From positions 496,001 to 560,000 of the forward strand of contig NC_020126.1 in the NCBI RefSeq assembly GCF_000331735.1: DNA of 64,000 nt. Direction: 5' to 3'. Position 1 is the first letter of the stretch. Every line of letters begins with the position of its first letter. A program made the translations under genes and the position numbers. The notes under the pieces are model-generated. The model did not search any database and had not been told where the DNA came from. It was given only the letters and a program-made list of their open reading frames with translations. The DNA comes from Myxococcus stipitatus DSM 14675 (lineage in GTDB: Bacteria > Myxococcota > Myxococcia > Myxococcales > Myxococcaceae). Shown piece after piece: positions 43,763 to 52,414 of this stretch.

Positions 43763-44245
43763 GTGCCTTCCCTGACCATCGCCTCTCCGCGTCTGTTCGA
43801 GTCGGTCCCCGCGCCCCGCCTGAGGGAGGGTGTGGGGCGGAGCTCGGGTGGGCCCGTGGTGATGGTGGTGTCCGAGTCCCCGCTGATGCGGCTGGCGATG
43901 GGCCGCGAGTTGGCGCCGGCATATGGGTTGATCCACGCGCAGGGCGTCGCGTCGGCGGGGCGGCGGATGGAGCTGGGGGCGATGCCGGCGGCGGTGGTCG
44001 TCGACCTGGACTCGGTGGAACGCTCGGGCTCGTATGCCTTCCTGGCTCGGTTGGTGGAGCGGGACTTCGAAGGGCCTCGGGTCCTGGTGTCCTCGCGGTT
44101 GAGTCCGGACCTGGCGGAGGCGTTTCGTGGCTCGTGCCGCACGCACTTCGCGCTCGCGCGGCCCTGGCGGCCCGGGGCGTTGCGCGCGTTGATGGCGTCG
44201 GTGCTGGGCGCGAGCGCGCCGCTTCGCGCCGCCGTGGGGCGCTGA
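43763..44245 (+). CDS. Receiver-like protein without the phospho-Asp site (unknown)
   Basis: About 160 residues from GTG 43763; TTG codons at 43727 and 43742 would lengthen it. VVMVVSESPLMRLAMGREL and AAVVVDLDSVERSGSYAFLA, GPRVLVSSRLSPDLAEAFRG look like a two-component receiver fold. The middle strand reads VVVDLDS, with D in the right place, but the acidic pair after the first strand is missing (SES), so phosphorylation is doubtful. Next gene after 13 bp, same strand. Confidence 0.6.
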   Translation: MPSLTIASPRLFESVPAPRLREGVGRSSGGPVVMVVSESPLMRLAMGRELAPAYGLIHAQGVASAGRRMELGAMPAAVVVDLDSVERSGSYAFLARLVERDFEGPRVLVSSRLSPDLAEAFRGSCRTHFALARPWRPGALRALMASVLGASAPLRAAVGR

Positions 44246-44258
44246 GGCTGTCGACGTG

Positions 44259-45014
44259 ATGGCCGCCCGCTGGGTGGACGCGGGGCGAGGGCTGCTCACA
44301 GGGGTGGTGAGTGCATCGCGTGGCGTGGGGCATGGCCTCCGGGTGGTGCCCACGGAGGTGGCTCGCGGCCTGGTGCTGTGTGTTCGCGGACGATTTCGCG
44401 AAGGGCGCTTCAGGCTCCGGCGTGGGTTGTGGCGCGTGGCGCAGCTTCCCGTGGATGTGGTGTTGATGTTGCTGGGGCGCGTGGTGAGCGCAACGCAGGT
44501 GCTGTCGGGAGTGGAGCCTCCGGGGCGCGGGCTGACGGGCTTCGAGGTGGCGCTCTTGCGGCCCATCTTCGGGACGAGCCTGGACTACGCGGCGGTGCGC
44601 TTGAAGGAAGGCCCGTTGGGTGTGCTGGGTGTGTCGGGGCGGGCCTTCGTGCACGGCAACACGGTCTTCATCCCGCCCAGGCTCCGCGCCACGGATATGG
44701 GGTTGCTGGTGCATGAGTTGACGCACGTGTGGCAGCACCAGCATGGGGGCACCGCGTACATGAGCGCCGCGATTGCCGCGCAGTTCGTGGGAGATGGGTA
44801 CGACTGGCGCAAGGCGGTGAAGAAGGGCCTGGGCTGGGAGGAGCTCAACCCGGAGCAGCAGGCGCAGCTCATCGAGGATGCCGCGCGCTGCGACCTGATT
44901 CATCCCGGCCGCGAGCTGTCCGCTCACGCACGGTTGCGGGGATGGTCGGAGGCGGCGCTGCCGCTGCTCGAAGAGGCGCTCACGAGCCTTCGAGCGGGTC
45001 GCGGCGCGCCGTGA
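44259..45014 (+). CDS. DUF4157-type putative metallopeptidase
   Basis: 251 residues. The core is FVHGNTVFIPPRLRATDMGL then LVHELTHVWQHQHGG (HELTH: HExxH zinc motif), the DUF4157/eCIS-core metallopeptidase pattern. In extracellular contractile injection systems DUF4157 marks effectors or cargo. No other eCIS gene is near, so the link is by domain only. GTG 44256 is an alternative start. Cotranscription with the previous gene is likely. Confidence 0.78.
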   Translation: MAARWVDAGRGLLTGVVSASRGVGHGLRVVPTEVARGLVLCVRGRFREGRFRLRRGLWRVAQLPVDVVLMLLGRVVSATQVLSGVEPPGRGLTGFEVALLRPIFGTSLDYAAVRLKEGPLGVLGVSGRAFVHGNTVFIPPRLRATDMGLLVHELTHVWQHQHGGTAYMSAAIAAQFVGDGYDWRKAVKKGLGWEELNPEQQAQLIEDAARCDLIHPGRELSAHARLRGWSEAALPLLEEALTSLRAGRGAP

Positions 45015-45020
45015 GGAATG

Positions 45021-45722
45021 TCAGGTGTGCGTGGCCGCGGCGATGCACCGTGCGGCTTCGCTCGCATCACAGCCATTGAGTCCCGCGCCCCACGCGGCGT
45101 TGGCTTCCAATAGCACCCAGCCCGAGCCTTCCACCCACGCCGCATCCAGGACACACGCGGGAGGAAGTTGCGTCCGCCGAGCCACGGTGTCGAGGAAGGA
45201 CCGGGCCGTCGAGACATCACCCTCGCCCTCGTAGAGGGCACACATCACGACGCGGCCGTTCAGCACCCAGGCGCGTGCCTCCGCTCGCACGTCGACGACC
45301 TCCGAGGACAGGACGAGGGTCTTCGGGTCCAACCCCCGGCACTCTTCGAGGAGCGCCTCGGGTTCGTTCCACACTCGCGCACGAAAGAGCTTGGGCACCT
45401 GGGGCTTGATGAAGCGAGGGAAGGGACCGGTGACGACCTGCTCCAGCGTGGAGCCGAGGACTTCCCGCCCCAGCCAGGACGCGTCCACGCGCAACAACAA
45501 GTCATCCACAGGGGACTCGAGCGTGAGGCCCAGCTTCTGGGCCAGGACGAGGCAGAACGTGTCGTTCCCATAGAGGCGGGTCTTCGCGGGCTCCACCTCG
45601 GGAGGACTCCAGAACCGGTCGACTCGCAGCACCGTGCCGCCCCCCACTTCCCAGGCGCGAGCGACCGCGTCGCGCTCGGGGTCGGCCTTGGCTGGAATCA
45701 ACAGGTGGAGTCCCTGGAACAT
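45021..45722 (-). CDS. ATP-grasp-like protein (DUF4343 type)
   Basis: 233 residues. PFPRFIKPQVPKLFRARVWN (lysine of the ATP pocket, about 104-123), LSSEVVDVRAEARAWVLNGR and GWVLLEANAAWGAGLNGCD (E-x-N, magnesium ligands, about 207-225) match the ATP-grasp layout in a shortened form. Such proteins usually join a carboxylate to an amine; the substrate is unknown. Tail to tail with the DUF4157 gene. Confidence 0.72.
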   Translation of the reverse strand: MFQGLHLLIPAKADPERDAVARAWEVGGGTVLRVDRFWSPPEVEPAKTRLYGNDTFCLVLAQKLGLTLESPVDDLLLRVDASWLGREVLGSTLEQVVTGPFPRFIKPQVPKLFRARVWNEPEALLEECRGLDPKTLVLSSEVVDVRAEARAWVLNGRVVMCALYEGEGDVSTARSFLDTVARRTQLPPACVLDAAWVEGSGWVLLEANAAWGAGLNGCDASEAARCIAAATHT

Positions 45723-45858
45723 CCTCGCGACGCTAGCGCACCTCGTGGAGTCACTGGCTCGCAGGCCGTGACGCCTCTGGATGTGAAACGGGGCCTCGCT
45801 TCCACCGGGTGGGTGGAGGCAAAGCCCCGTGAGTCCTTCGACGACGCTGTGCGACCGC

Positions 45859-46554
45859 TCAGCCTCGGTACTGGTGAACCGCCATGATGGGGTAGTTCAT
45901 GCTGCTGTAGCTGATGCGCTGCGAGCCGTCCGGGTTGACGTTGTTGGAGCCGATGAACTGGGGCTTGCCGTTCTTCCAGCCCGCGAACATCACCACGTGC
46001 TCGCCGCTGCCCACCTTCATGGAGACGACGTCGCCGGGCTTCGCGTCCTTCAGCGACACGCGCTTGAAGTTCGGGTCCGCATCCAGCTTGCGCATCAGCC
46101 CCATCACGCTGTTGTCGTGCTGCTTGTTGGAGATCTGCCCGGCCTGCTCCAGCACCGCGGAGACGAAGTTGGCGCAGTTGACGTTGTTGGGGACCCAGTC
46201 CTCCATGTCCGCGCCCACGCCCGAGCCTTCCTTCTTCAGGGAGCCCGCGTTCTTGCCCAGGTGCGACTTCGCGATGTCGAACGGGCTGCCCTTGGGGCCC
46301 TTCGTGCCTTCACCCGACGAGTCCGGACCCGAGACGGAGGACGGGTTCTCCATTCCACCCGTGAGGTTCGGCCCCTTGCGGCCCGGCGCGGCGTCGAAGC
46401 CATCCTTCGCACCCGGGATCTTCAGTGTGTCACCCGTGTAGATGAGGTCCGCGTTCTTGATTTGCGGATTCGCCTCCATCAGCGCGTTGACGGTGGTGCC
46501 GTAGCGCTTCGCGAGTGTGGACAGATTGTCGCCGGCCTTGACGGGGTGGATCAT
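45859..46554 (-). CDS. LysM protein with C-terminal peptidase-like (CHAP/NlpC-like) domain
   Basis: 231 residues. LysM at 1-45 (HPVKAGDNLSTLAKRYGTTV, IYTGDTLKIP). The second half has NNVNCANFVSAVLEQAGQ (Cys of a papain-like NlpC/P60 or CHAP site, about 122) and AKPGDVVSMKVGSGEHVVMF (GD then His, about 168-187), giving a Cys-His pair. Likely an enzyme acting on peptidoglycan. No signal peptide, as with the Ser-rich protein at 32088. ATG 46554 follows GGAG. Confidence 0.85.
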   Translation of the reverse strand: MIHPVKAGDNLSTLAKRYGTTVNALMEANPQIKNADLIYTGDTLKIPGAKDGFDAAPGRKGPNLTGGMENPSSVSGPDSSGEGTKGPKGSPFDIAKSHLGKNAGSLKKEGSGVGADMEDWVPNNVNCANFVSAVLEQAGQISNKQHDNSVMGLMRKLDADPNFKRVSLKDAKPGDVVSMKVGSGEHVVMFAGWKNGKPQFIGSNNVNPDGSQRISYSSMNYPIMAVHQYRG

Positions 46555-46881
46555 GGGGGGCTCCAAGAATGGGGGTGGAAGCGAACCAGGGAGGTCGCGT
46601 GTGACTTGAGGGTATTCTCGGAGGGTGAGACACCGAGTTGCTAGATGGCGCATTTCTTCGCGACTTTGGAGAATCCCGGCCCGGAACTTCTCACTCCCAT
46701 ACACAGAACGTTCGCTCACCTCGAGTCGGAGTCCCTCACGCCATGCGTGGGATTTCACAGGGAGGTGAGGGGAATCGGCCCATTGCGTCAGCGCCGCTGA
46801 GTGCGAGTCCGCACCTGCCCGCTATCCGACGGAAGCGGTGCACGTGCGCCAAGGTCCTTGAACCAGGGGAGGCCGCCGCGC
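46555..46881. other. Intergenic, about 327 bp
   Basis: No gene found. It separates the LysM gene (minus) from the TIGR00300 gene (plus) and must hold both promoters. No clear promoter or repeat was found. Confidence 0.4.
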
Positions 46882-48000
46882 ATGGTGCCGCGCGTGAGCA
46901 CCTCCATTCCTCATCCTGACTTCGCGGCCGAGCGGTTCACCCGGTGTCCGGACGCGCGCTTCCAGCCAGCGCCCGCGGACGGCGTGCTGCCCGACGGCTT
47001 CTTCACCACCACCAACCTGCCCACCTACGTGCGCATCGGCGGCCAGTGGCGCATGCCGCGCGAGCCTCGCATGGACGGCGCGCTCGTGCTGGACGCGCAA
47101 GGTGAGCTGTGGATTCGCGAGGGCCGCCGCGTGCGGGCCGGAGAGCGGGTCGTGGTGGGGCTGGCGGAGGACGGCACGGAGGGCGTCTATGTGAACACCG
47201 CGTACCTCGGCGGTGGCGGCGAGGGCGAGTTCAAGTTCATGACGAGCGAGGTGTCTCGCGAGAAGCCCATCGACTACGCGCAGATGGCGCGGGTGCTGGT
47301 GGACGAGCGCGAGCGCGGCGGCTACCCCATCTGGGTGACGGGGCCCGCGCTGGTGCACTCGCGCGCGCGCGCGGACATGACGTGGTTCATCGCCAACGGC
47401 TTCGTGGGCGCGCTGCTGGCGGGCAACGCCGTCGCGGTGCATGACATCGAGGCCTCCATCTTCGGCACCACCCTGGGCATGAGCGGCACCGGCGAGGCGA
47501 CGTCCGGAGGCCACGGCCTGCACATGCGCGCCATCAACAAGGTCCGCGCCGCGGGCTCCATCGCGAAGGCGGTGGAGGCGGGTGTCATCACCAACGGCAT
47601 CATGCACGCGTGTGTCGTCCACAAGGTCCCCTTCGTCCTCACGGGCTCCATCCGCGATGACGGCCCGCTGCCGGACGTGGTGACGGACAACGTGGGCGGC
47701 CAGGACGCCATGCGCCGTCACGCGGTGAAGGCCACCATGGCGGTGCTGGTCGCCACGGCGCTGCACGCCATCGCCACGGGCAACATGCTCCCGGCGTTCG
47801 TCACGGAGAAGGACGGCTCGCTGCGGGAGCTGCCCACCATCTGCGTGGACTCGTCCGAGTTCGTGGTCAGCAAGCTGAAGGACCGGGGCACGCACCAGGC
47901 GTTCGGCGTGGTGACGAACGCCCAGGACTTCATGCACGTCCTGCGGCTGTACGTGGAGCGCGAGCTGTCCGCCCGCGTCTCCGCCGCGAAGCCCGCGTGA
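46882..48000 (+). CDS. TIGR00300 family protein (LOR/SDH-like conserved domain)
   Basis: 372 residues. Matches by eye the TIGR00300 pattern: VYVNTAYLGGGGEGEFKFMT, VTGPALVHSRARADMTWFIA, MRAINKVRAAGSIAKAVEAG, VLTGSIRDDGPLPDVVTDN and TICVDSSEFVVSKLKDRGTH. Some members have been described as ornithine cyclodeaminase or as part of LOR/SDH bifunctional enzymes; the activity here is not assigned. ATG 46882. Confidence 0.82.
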   Translation: MVPRVSTSIPHPDFAAERFTRCPDARFQPAPADGVLPDGFFTTTNLPTYVRIGGQWRMPREPRMDGALVLDAQGELWIREGRRVRAGERVVVGLAEDGTEGVYVNTAYLGGGGEGEFKFMTSEVSREKPIDYAQMARVLVDERERGGYPIWVTGPALVHSRARADMTWFIANGFVGALLAGNAVAVHDIEASIFGTTLGMSGTGEATSGGHGLHMRAINKVRAAGSIAKAVEAGVITNGIMHACVVHKVPFVLTGSIRDDGPLPDVVTDNVGGQDAMRRHAVKATMAVLVATALHAIATGNMLPAFVTEKDGSLRELPTICVDSSEFVVSKLKDRGTHQAFGVVTNAQDFMHVLRLYVERELSARVSAAKPA

Positions 48001-48011
48001 GCGACGCGGCC

Positions 48012-48044
48012 CTGCTCCCCAGCCGCCGATGATTGCGGCCGGGG
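48012..48044. terminator. GC-rich hairpin between convergent genes
   Basis: CCCC-A-GCCGC pairs with GCGGC-C-GGGG around 48017-48044, with an A-C mismatch. No U tract. It may serve both the TIGR00300 gene and the acyl-CoA dehydrogenase gene. Confidence 0.35.
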
Positions 48045-48063
48045 AGGGGGGGCCGTCAGCGGC

Positions 48064-49884
48064 TCAGTACGACTCCTCGGGGACTTCCAGCAGGTCCAGC
48101 GTGCCGGCCTCCACCATGCGCGCGGCGTGGGCGAGGCCCGGGAGGACCTCCGCGCAGTACCAGCGCGCGCTCGCGAACTTGCCCACGTAGAAGGCCTTGT
48201 CCGCGGGGTTGGTCTTCATCCGCTCCAGCGCCACGCCCGCGTGACGCACCAGCAGCCAGCCGATGACCACCTCCGCCACGGCGGCCAGAACGCGGTTGCC
48301 CTGCAGGCCCACGTGGTACACGGACTCGCCCAGCTTCCCCATCAGCGTGCCGAGCATCATCTCCAGCTCACCCAGCGCCTTGCCCAGCGCGGCGCGCTCC
48401 GTCTGGAGTTCTCCGCCGCCCAGGTCGCCGTCGGCCGTCTCGCGAATCCGTGACAGCAGGCCCTGGAGCGTCGCGCCGCCATCCCGCGCCACCTTGCGCA
48501 TGAGCAGGTCCAACGCCTGGATGTGCGTGGTGCCCTCGTAGAGCGTGTCGATCTTCTGGTCCCGGATGTACTGCTCCACCGGGTAGTCCATCAGGTAGCC
48601 GGAGCCGCCGTGGACCTGCAGCGAGAGCGCGAGCAGCTCGTACACCTTCTCCGAGCAGTAGCCCTTCACCAGCGGCAGCAGCATGTCGTTGAGCGTGTCC
48701 AGCTCGCCAGCCTCGGTGGCGCGGTGGCCACCCTTCATCTCCACGCCGTCCTGGACGGAGGCGGTGAAGAGACACAGCGCGCGCATGCCTTCCGAGTACG
48801 CCTTCTGCGCCATCAGCATGCGGCGCACGTCCGGGTGCTGGAAGATGGGCACGCGCGGGGCGAGCTTGTTGCGCGCCTGCATCAGGTCCGCGCCCTGGAG
48901 GCGGTCCTTCGAGAAGGCCAGCGCGCGCTGATAGCCCGCGGACAGCGCGGACATGGACTTCACGCCCACCGCCATGCGCGCCTGCTCGATGATGTGGAAC
49001 ATCTGACGGATGCCGTCGTGGACCTCGCCCAGGAGGACGCCGCGCGAGGGCTGGCCATCGCCGAAGGTCATCTCGCAGGTGACGGAGCCCTTCAGCCCCA
49101 TCTTCTTCTCCAGCTTGGTGCACACGACGCCGTTGCGCTCACCCAGGCTGCCGTCCTCGTTCACCCAGAACTTGGGGACGACGAAGAGCGACAGTCCCTT
49201 GGTGCCTGGAGGCGCGCCTTCCGGACGCGCGAGCACCATGTGGATGATGTTCTCGTTCATGTCCGAGTCGCCGTTGGTGATGAAGCGCTTGACGCCTTCA
49301 ATCTCCCAGACGTCTCCGCCCACCGGACGCGCCTTGGTGCGCGCGGCGCCCACGTCGCTGCCGGCGTCGGGCTCGGTGAGCACCATGGACCCGCCCCAGC
49401 GCCGGTCCACCATGTACGGCAGGAAGCGGCGCTTCTGCGACTCGGTGCCCAGGCGGTCGATGACTCGCGCGACCAGGTTGCCCAGCGTGTAGAAGGCCAG
49501 CGAGGCGTTGGAGCCGACGATGAGCTCGAAGGTGGCCCAGAACAGCGAGGGCGGCGCGCCCATGCCTCCCAGGTGCGTCGGCTGCTCCAGCAGGTGCATG
49601 CCGGCGTCGAAGTAGGCCGCCATCGACTTCTTGAGCCCCGGAGGCAACGTCACCTCGCCGTTCTCCAGCTTGGGCGGCGTGTGCTCGGACTCGTCGAAGG
49701 AGGGGGACAGCTCGGTCTTGCTCAGCAGCGCGAACGTCTCCAGGAGCTGCCGCGCCGCCGTCTCATCCAGGTCGCCGAAGGGCGCGTGTCCCAACGAGGT
49801 GCGGCCGATATCGAGAAACTCGAAGAGGTTGAACTCGATATCGCGAAGGTTGGGGACGTAGTGGTTCGTCGACGACGACATCAC
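48064..49884 (-). CDS. Acyl-CoA dehydrogenase (long, DUF1974-like type)
   Basis: 606 residues. FAD and substrate motifs: MVLTEPDAGSDVGAARTKAR (about 163-182), ITNGDSDMNENIIHMVLAR, then DTLYEGTTHIQALDLLMRKV near 450, with the catalytic Glu in YEGTTHIQ. The extra 160 residues after that form the C-terminal domain of the longer ACAD group. It oxidises acyl-CoA at the 2,3 position, passing electrons to ETF. Stands alone, so chain-length preference cannot be inferred. ATG 49884. Confidence 0.93.
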   Translation of the reverse strand: MMSSSTNHYVPNLRDIEFNLFEFLDIGRTSLGHAPFGDLDETAARQLLETFALLSKTELSPSFDESEHTPPKLENGEVTLPPGLKKSMAAYFDAGMHLLEQPTHLGGMGAPPSLFWATFELIVGSNASLAFYTLGNLVARVIDRLGTESQKRRFLPYMVDRRWGGSMVLTEPDAGSDVGAARTKARPVGGDVWEIEGVKRFITNGDSDMNENIIHMVLARPEGAPPGTKGLSLFVVPKFWVNEDGSLGERNGVVCTKLEKKMGLKGSVTCEMTFGDGQPSRGVLLGEVHDGIRQMFHIIEQARMAVGVKSMSALSAGYQRALAFSKDRLQGADLMQARNKLAPRVPIFQHPDVRRMLMAQKAYSEGMRALCLFTASVQDGVEMKGGHRATEAGELDTLNDMLLPLVKGYCSEKVYELLALSLQVHGGSGYLMDYPVEQYIRDQKIDTLYEGTTHIQALDLLMRKVARDGGATLQGLLSRIRETADGDLGGGELQTERAALGKALGELEMMLGTLMGKLGESVYHVGLQGNRVLAAVAEVVIGWLLVRHAGVALERMKTNPADKAFYVGKFASARWYCAEVLPGLAHAARMVEAGTLDLLEVPEESY

Positions 49885-49994
49885 GGACTCCTCGTGGGAA
49901 CGAAAGCCCCGAAGGTAGCCGAGATTGATTTTCGAGTCAGCCGAACAGCCAGTACCCCGCGGGGTGGGGCCGCGGGGTGCTGGTGGACACTGTC

Positions 49995-51083
49995 TCAGCC
50001 CTTGAGCTGGAGCGAGGGCACCGCGCCCTCGCCGAGCACCAGGTGGACCTGGCCGACCTTGGCGGCGAGGTCCTTGTACGCCTCGAGCTCCTTGAGGCGG
50101 ACCAGCAGCGGGTTCTCCGCGAGCACCTTCGCCGTCTGCGCCATGGAGCGCGTGGCGGCCGTCTCCTCGCGGCGCGTGATGACGTTGGCCTCCGCCTCCT
50201 TCTGGGCCTGGATGACGCGGTTGAGCAGGTTCTTCATCTCACCCGGGAGCACGATGTCCTTGATGCCGAAGTGCAACACCTCCAGGCCCACCGACTCGGC
50301 GCGGCCCTTCACCTCGGAGAAGAGGCCCTCGGCGACGATTTCGCGCGCGGCGAGCAGCTCATCCAGCGTGCGGGCCGCCACCGCCTCACGGGCCGCCAGC
50401 TGCATGGCCAGGTAGAGGATGTCGTCCGGCGTGCGCGCGACCACCGCGAGGCGACGCGCATCCGCCACGCGGAAGGCCGTGGAGAGGTTGAGGCGCAGCG
50501 TCACGCGGTCCTTCGTCATCACCTCCTGGCCCGTCACGTGGAGCAGGCGCTCACGCAGGTCGATGACGGCGAGCTGGACCTTGCGCGCCACCGTCCACGC
50601 GGCATGGCGGCCCGCGGGGAGCACCGCGTCCATCGCGCCGTCCACGTAGCGCAGCATCACGCAGCCGTCGGCGGACGTGGCCTCCACGTAGTCGTTGGCG
50701 GGCACCAGGGCGCGCACGTCGTCACGCAGCGGGGCCGTGGCGACGCCGGACGTGTCCACGCGCTCCACCTTCACGTTGTCCACCAGCCACACCTGGTGCT
50801 GGCCGCGGCTCAGCCACTTCGCGGGGCGGCCGCGGTGGTAGAGGACGGCGCGCTCGTCGGGGCCCAGGTCGATGACCTGGAGGTCCGACGGAGGCACGAG
50901 GGCGAGCAGCTCCGTGTCGAGGTTGGCGACGAGCGTGCTCGTGGGAACGCGCACGAGGCGCACGTTGCGGAACGGGTGGTTCAGGCGGTAGCGGCCCGGG
51001 GCGAGGTAGCGCGTCGGCACCTCGTCCACCAGGACGAAGGCACGCTCGTGCTGCACCACATCCACACGCATGAAGAAGCTCAT
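49995..51083 (-). CDS. Slipin / SPFH-domain (band 7) protein
   Basis: 362 residues. MSFFMRVDVVQHERAFVLVD opens the domain; the SPFH region is about 90-280 (RLLHVTGQEVMTKDRVTLRL, SVGLEVLHFGIKDIVLPGEM), followed by a helix AQKEAEANVITRREETAATR. Slipins sit on the inner membrane surface and organise proteins; here the hydrophobic hairpin is weak. Start ATG 51083; ATG 51071 is also possible. Confidence 0.9.
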   Translation of the reverse strand: MSFFMRVDVVQHERAFVLVDEVPTRYLAPGRYRLNHPFRNVRLVRVPTSTLVANLDTELLALVPPSDLQVIDLGPDERAVLYHRGRPAKWLSRGQHQVWLVDNVKVERVDTSGVATAPLRDDVRALVPANDYVEATSADGCVMLRYVDGAMDAVLPAGRHAAWTVARKVQLAVIDLRERLLHVTGQEVMTKDRVTLRLNLSTAFRVADARRLAVVARTPDDILYLAMQLAAREAVAARTLDELLAAREIVAEGLFSEVKGRAESVGLEVLHFGIKDIVLPGEMKNLLNRVIQAQKEAEANVITRREETAATRSMAQTAKVLAENPLLVRLKELEAYKDLAAKVGQVHLVLGEGAVPSLQLKG

Positions 51084-51398
51084 CGCGCACCTCCTTTCCC
51101 CCGAAGGGGCACATGGGACCGGGGCGCGAAGGTGGCGCGAAGACGCGCGCGTCCCGGGGACTGCTGGAAGCTGAAAAAGTGAAGGCTCCACCCTCCACGG
51201 GCGAAGCACACCGACAACGTGTCCGGGGCTCGTCCCCGCATCCCGCAGTCACGGGCCGCACCGGGCGCGGACGGCGGCAGGCCATCCCGCGAGCAACACG
51301 GGAGGAGACTGTCGCCCTGGCGGACGGCGGGGCTTCGCGGTGGAGGAGGGTGGATGAGCGGGACCAGCGTGCTCGCCAGCTCGGAGTGGAGCCTCTTG

Positions 51399-51470
51399 CT
51401 ACGAACGAAGGAGTCGAACCTTCAACCTCAAGAGTGGAAGTCTTGTGCTCTACCGTTGAGCTAGTTGTGA
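51399..51470 (-). tRNA. tRNA-like, anticodon TCC (Gly), mismatched acceptor
   Basis: D arm GCTC/GAGC, anticodon stem CAAGA/TCTTG, loop CTTCCAC (TCC, U33), T arm GAAGG-TTCGACT-CCTTC are all good. The acceptor TCACAAC/GTTCGTA pairs at only four of seven positions. No CCA. It may be a decayed gene or another of the atypical set. Confidence 0.6.
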
Positions 51471-51477
51471 GAACCCA

Positions 51478-51493
51478 CTCCTCCGAAGAGGAG
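51478..51493 (-). other. UUCG-capped hairpin just upstream of the tRNA-Gly-like gene
   Basis: On the minus strand CTCCTC-TTCG-GAGGAG: a 6-bp stem with a UUCG loop, one of the most stable RNA tetraloops. It ends 7 nt before the 5' end of the tRNA. No U tract follows. It parallels the hairpins ahead of the two arrays. Confidence 0.65.
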
Positions 51494-51718
51494 CGTCTCG
51501 TTTTGGCTGTTGAACGGAGGCCAGCCGGAGGCACCCGATGCGAGGGAGTCACCGCGAACGATGGCCCCGAGGACACCCCACCCGGTACGTGGCGCGCAGT
51601 GCGCACCCGCCCAGGCCAGGGAGCTCGGGGACAGCCCCGTGACACCTCTGAAGTGCTTCGGCGGCGAGTGACGCCAGGCGGTCATTCCACCTGACGGCCT
51701 CGCCTCGAAAGGCGCGAC

Positions 51719-52369
51719 TCAGGGGCGCTCGACGCTCCACCAGCCGAACCAGAGGGTCCGCTGTTCGGTGAGCTGCACCCAACCTGGCGCGTGCACATAG
51801 GCGCGAGGTTGGAGGCCCGCGGTGCGCACCGCGCGGGCGGCCTCCTCGAACGTGTACAGGTGCAACGTCACCGGGGGCCCGCCGGTGGGAATCTCACGCG
51901 TGGGGGCTTCATGGGCCTCGTGCCCGGGGCGCCGCTCCAGCGTGGTGAAGAGGAGTCTTCCGCCGGGCGCCAGTGCCTCGGAGAGATGCGCGAGGACGCG
52001 GGGCAGGTCGTCACAGAAGTCGAGACAGCCCACGGCGAGCGCCACGTCGAAGCGCCCCCACTCCGGAGGAAGTGGTTGGTAGTAGCTGTGGAGGCGCCAC
52101 TCGCCGGAGGGCCGGGACTGTCGCGCGAGCTCCAGCATCTCCGGTGACAGGTCCGTCCCGAGCACGGACACGGAGGCGTCCAGGTCCCGCGTGTGGAGGC
52201 CCGGTCCGCAGCCCACGTCGAGCACGCGGCACCCAGGGGTCACCGCCTCCGCGAGGAAGCGCTCCACGCGGTCGTCATACCGGCTCAGCACCGGGAAGAG
52301 CGCTTCGTAGGACGGCGCAATCTCCGTGTAGATGCTCCGGACCTCTTCTTCCTGCCAACCAGGAGTCAT
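51719..52369 (-). CDS. Class I SAM-dependent methyltransferase
   Basis: 216 residues. SAM motif I VLDVGCGPGLHTRDL (about 49-63), motif II GTDLSPEML (about 72), then DVALAVGCLDFCDDLPRVLA. Substrate unknown. Same strand and 45 bp after the zinc-ribbon gene's stop. Confidence 0.9.
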   Translation of the reverse strand: MTPGWQEEEVRSIYTEIAPSYEALFPVLSRYDDRVERFLAEAVTPGCRVLDVGCGPGLHTRDLDASVSVLGTDLSPEMLELARQSRPSGEWRLHSYYQPLPPEWGRFDVALAVGCLDFCDDLPRVLAHLSEALAPGGRLLFTTLERRPGHEAHEAPTREIPTGGPPVTLHLYTFEEAARAVRTAGLQPRAYVHAPGWVQLTEQRTLWFGWWSVERP

Positions 52370-52414
52370 CTCGCGTCGCCCTCACCCACGGAAGAAAGGG
52401 TGGGGCCCCGCGCC

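Larger units (their letters stand above)
51084..51718. other. Intergenic with tRNA-like gene; no protein gene
   Basis: About 635 bp. It holds a tRNA-Gly-like gene (51399-51470, minus) and a stable hairpin just upstream of it. The open frames in it (both strands) look like chance: no ribosome-binding sites, no domains. Confidence 0.5.

Noticed and set aside
51113..51694. 193-codon frame over the tRNA-Gly-like gene
   Set aside because: It covers a tRNA and has no start context or protein-like pattern.
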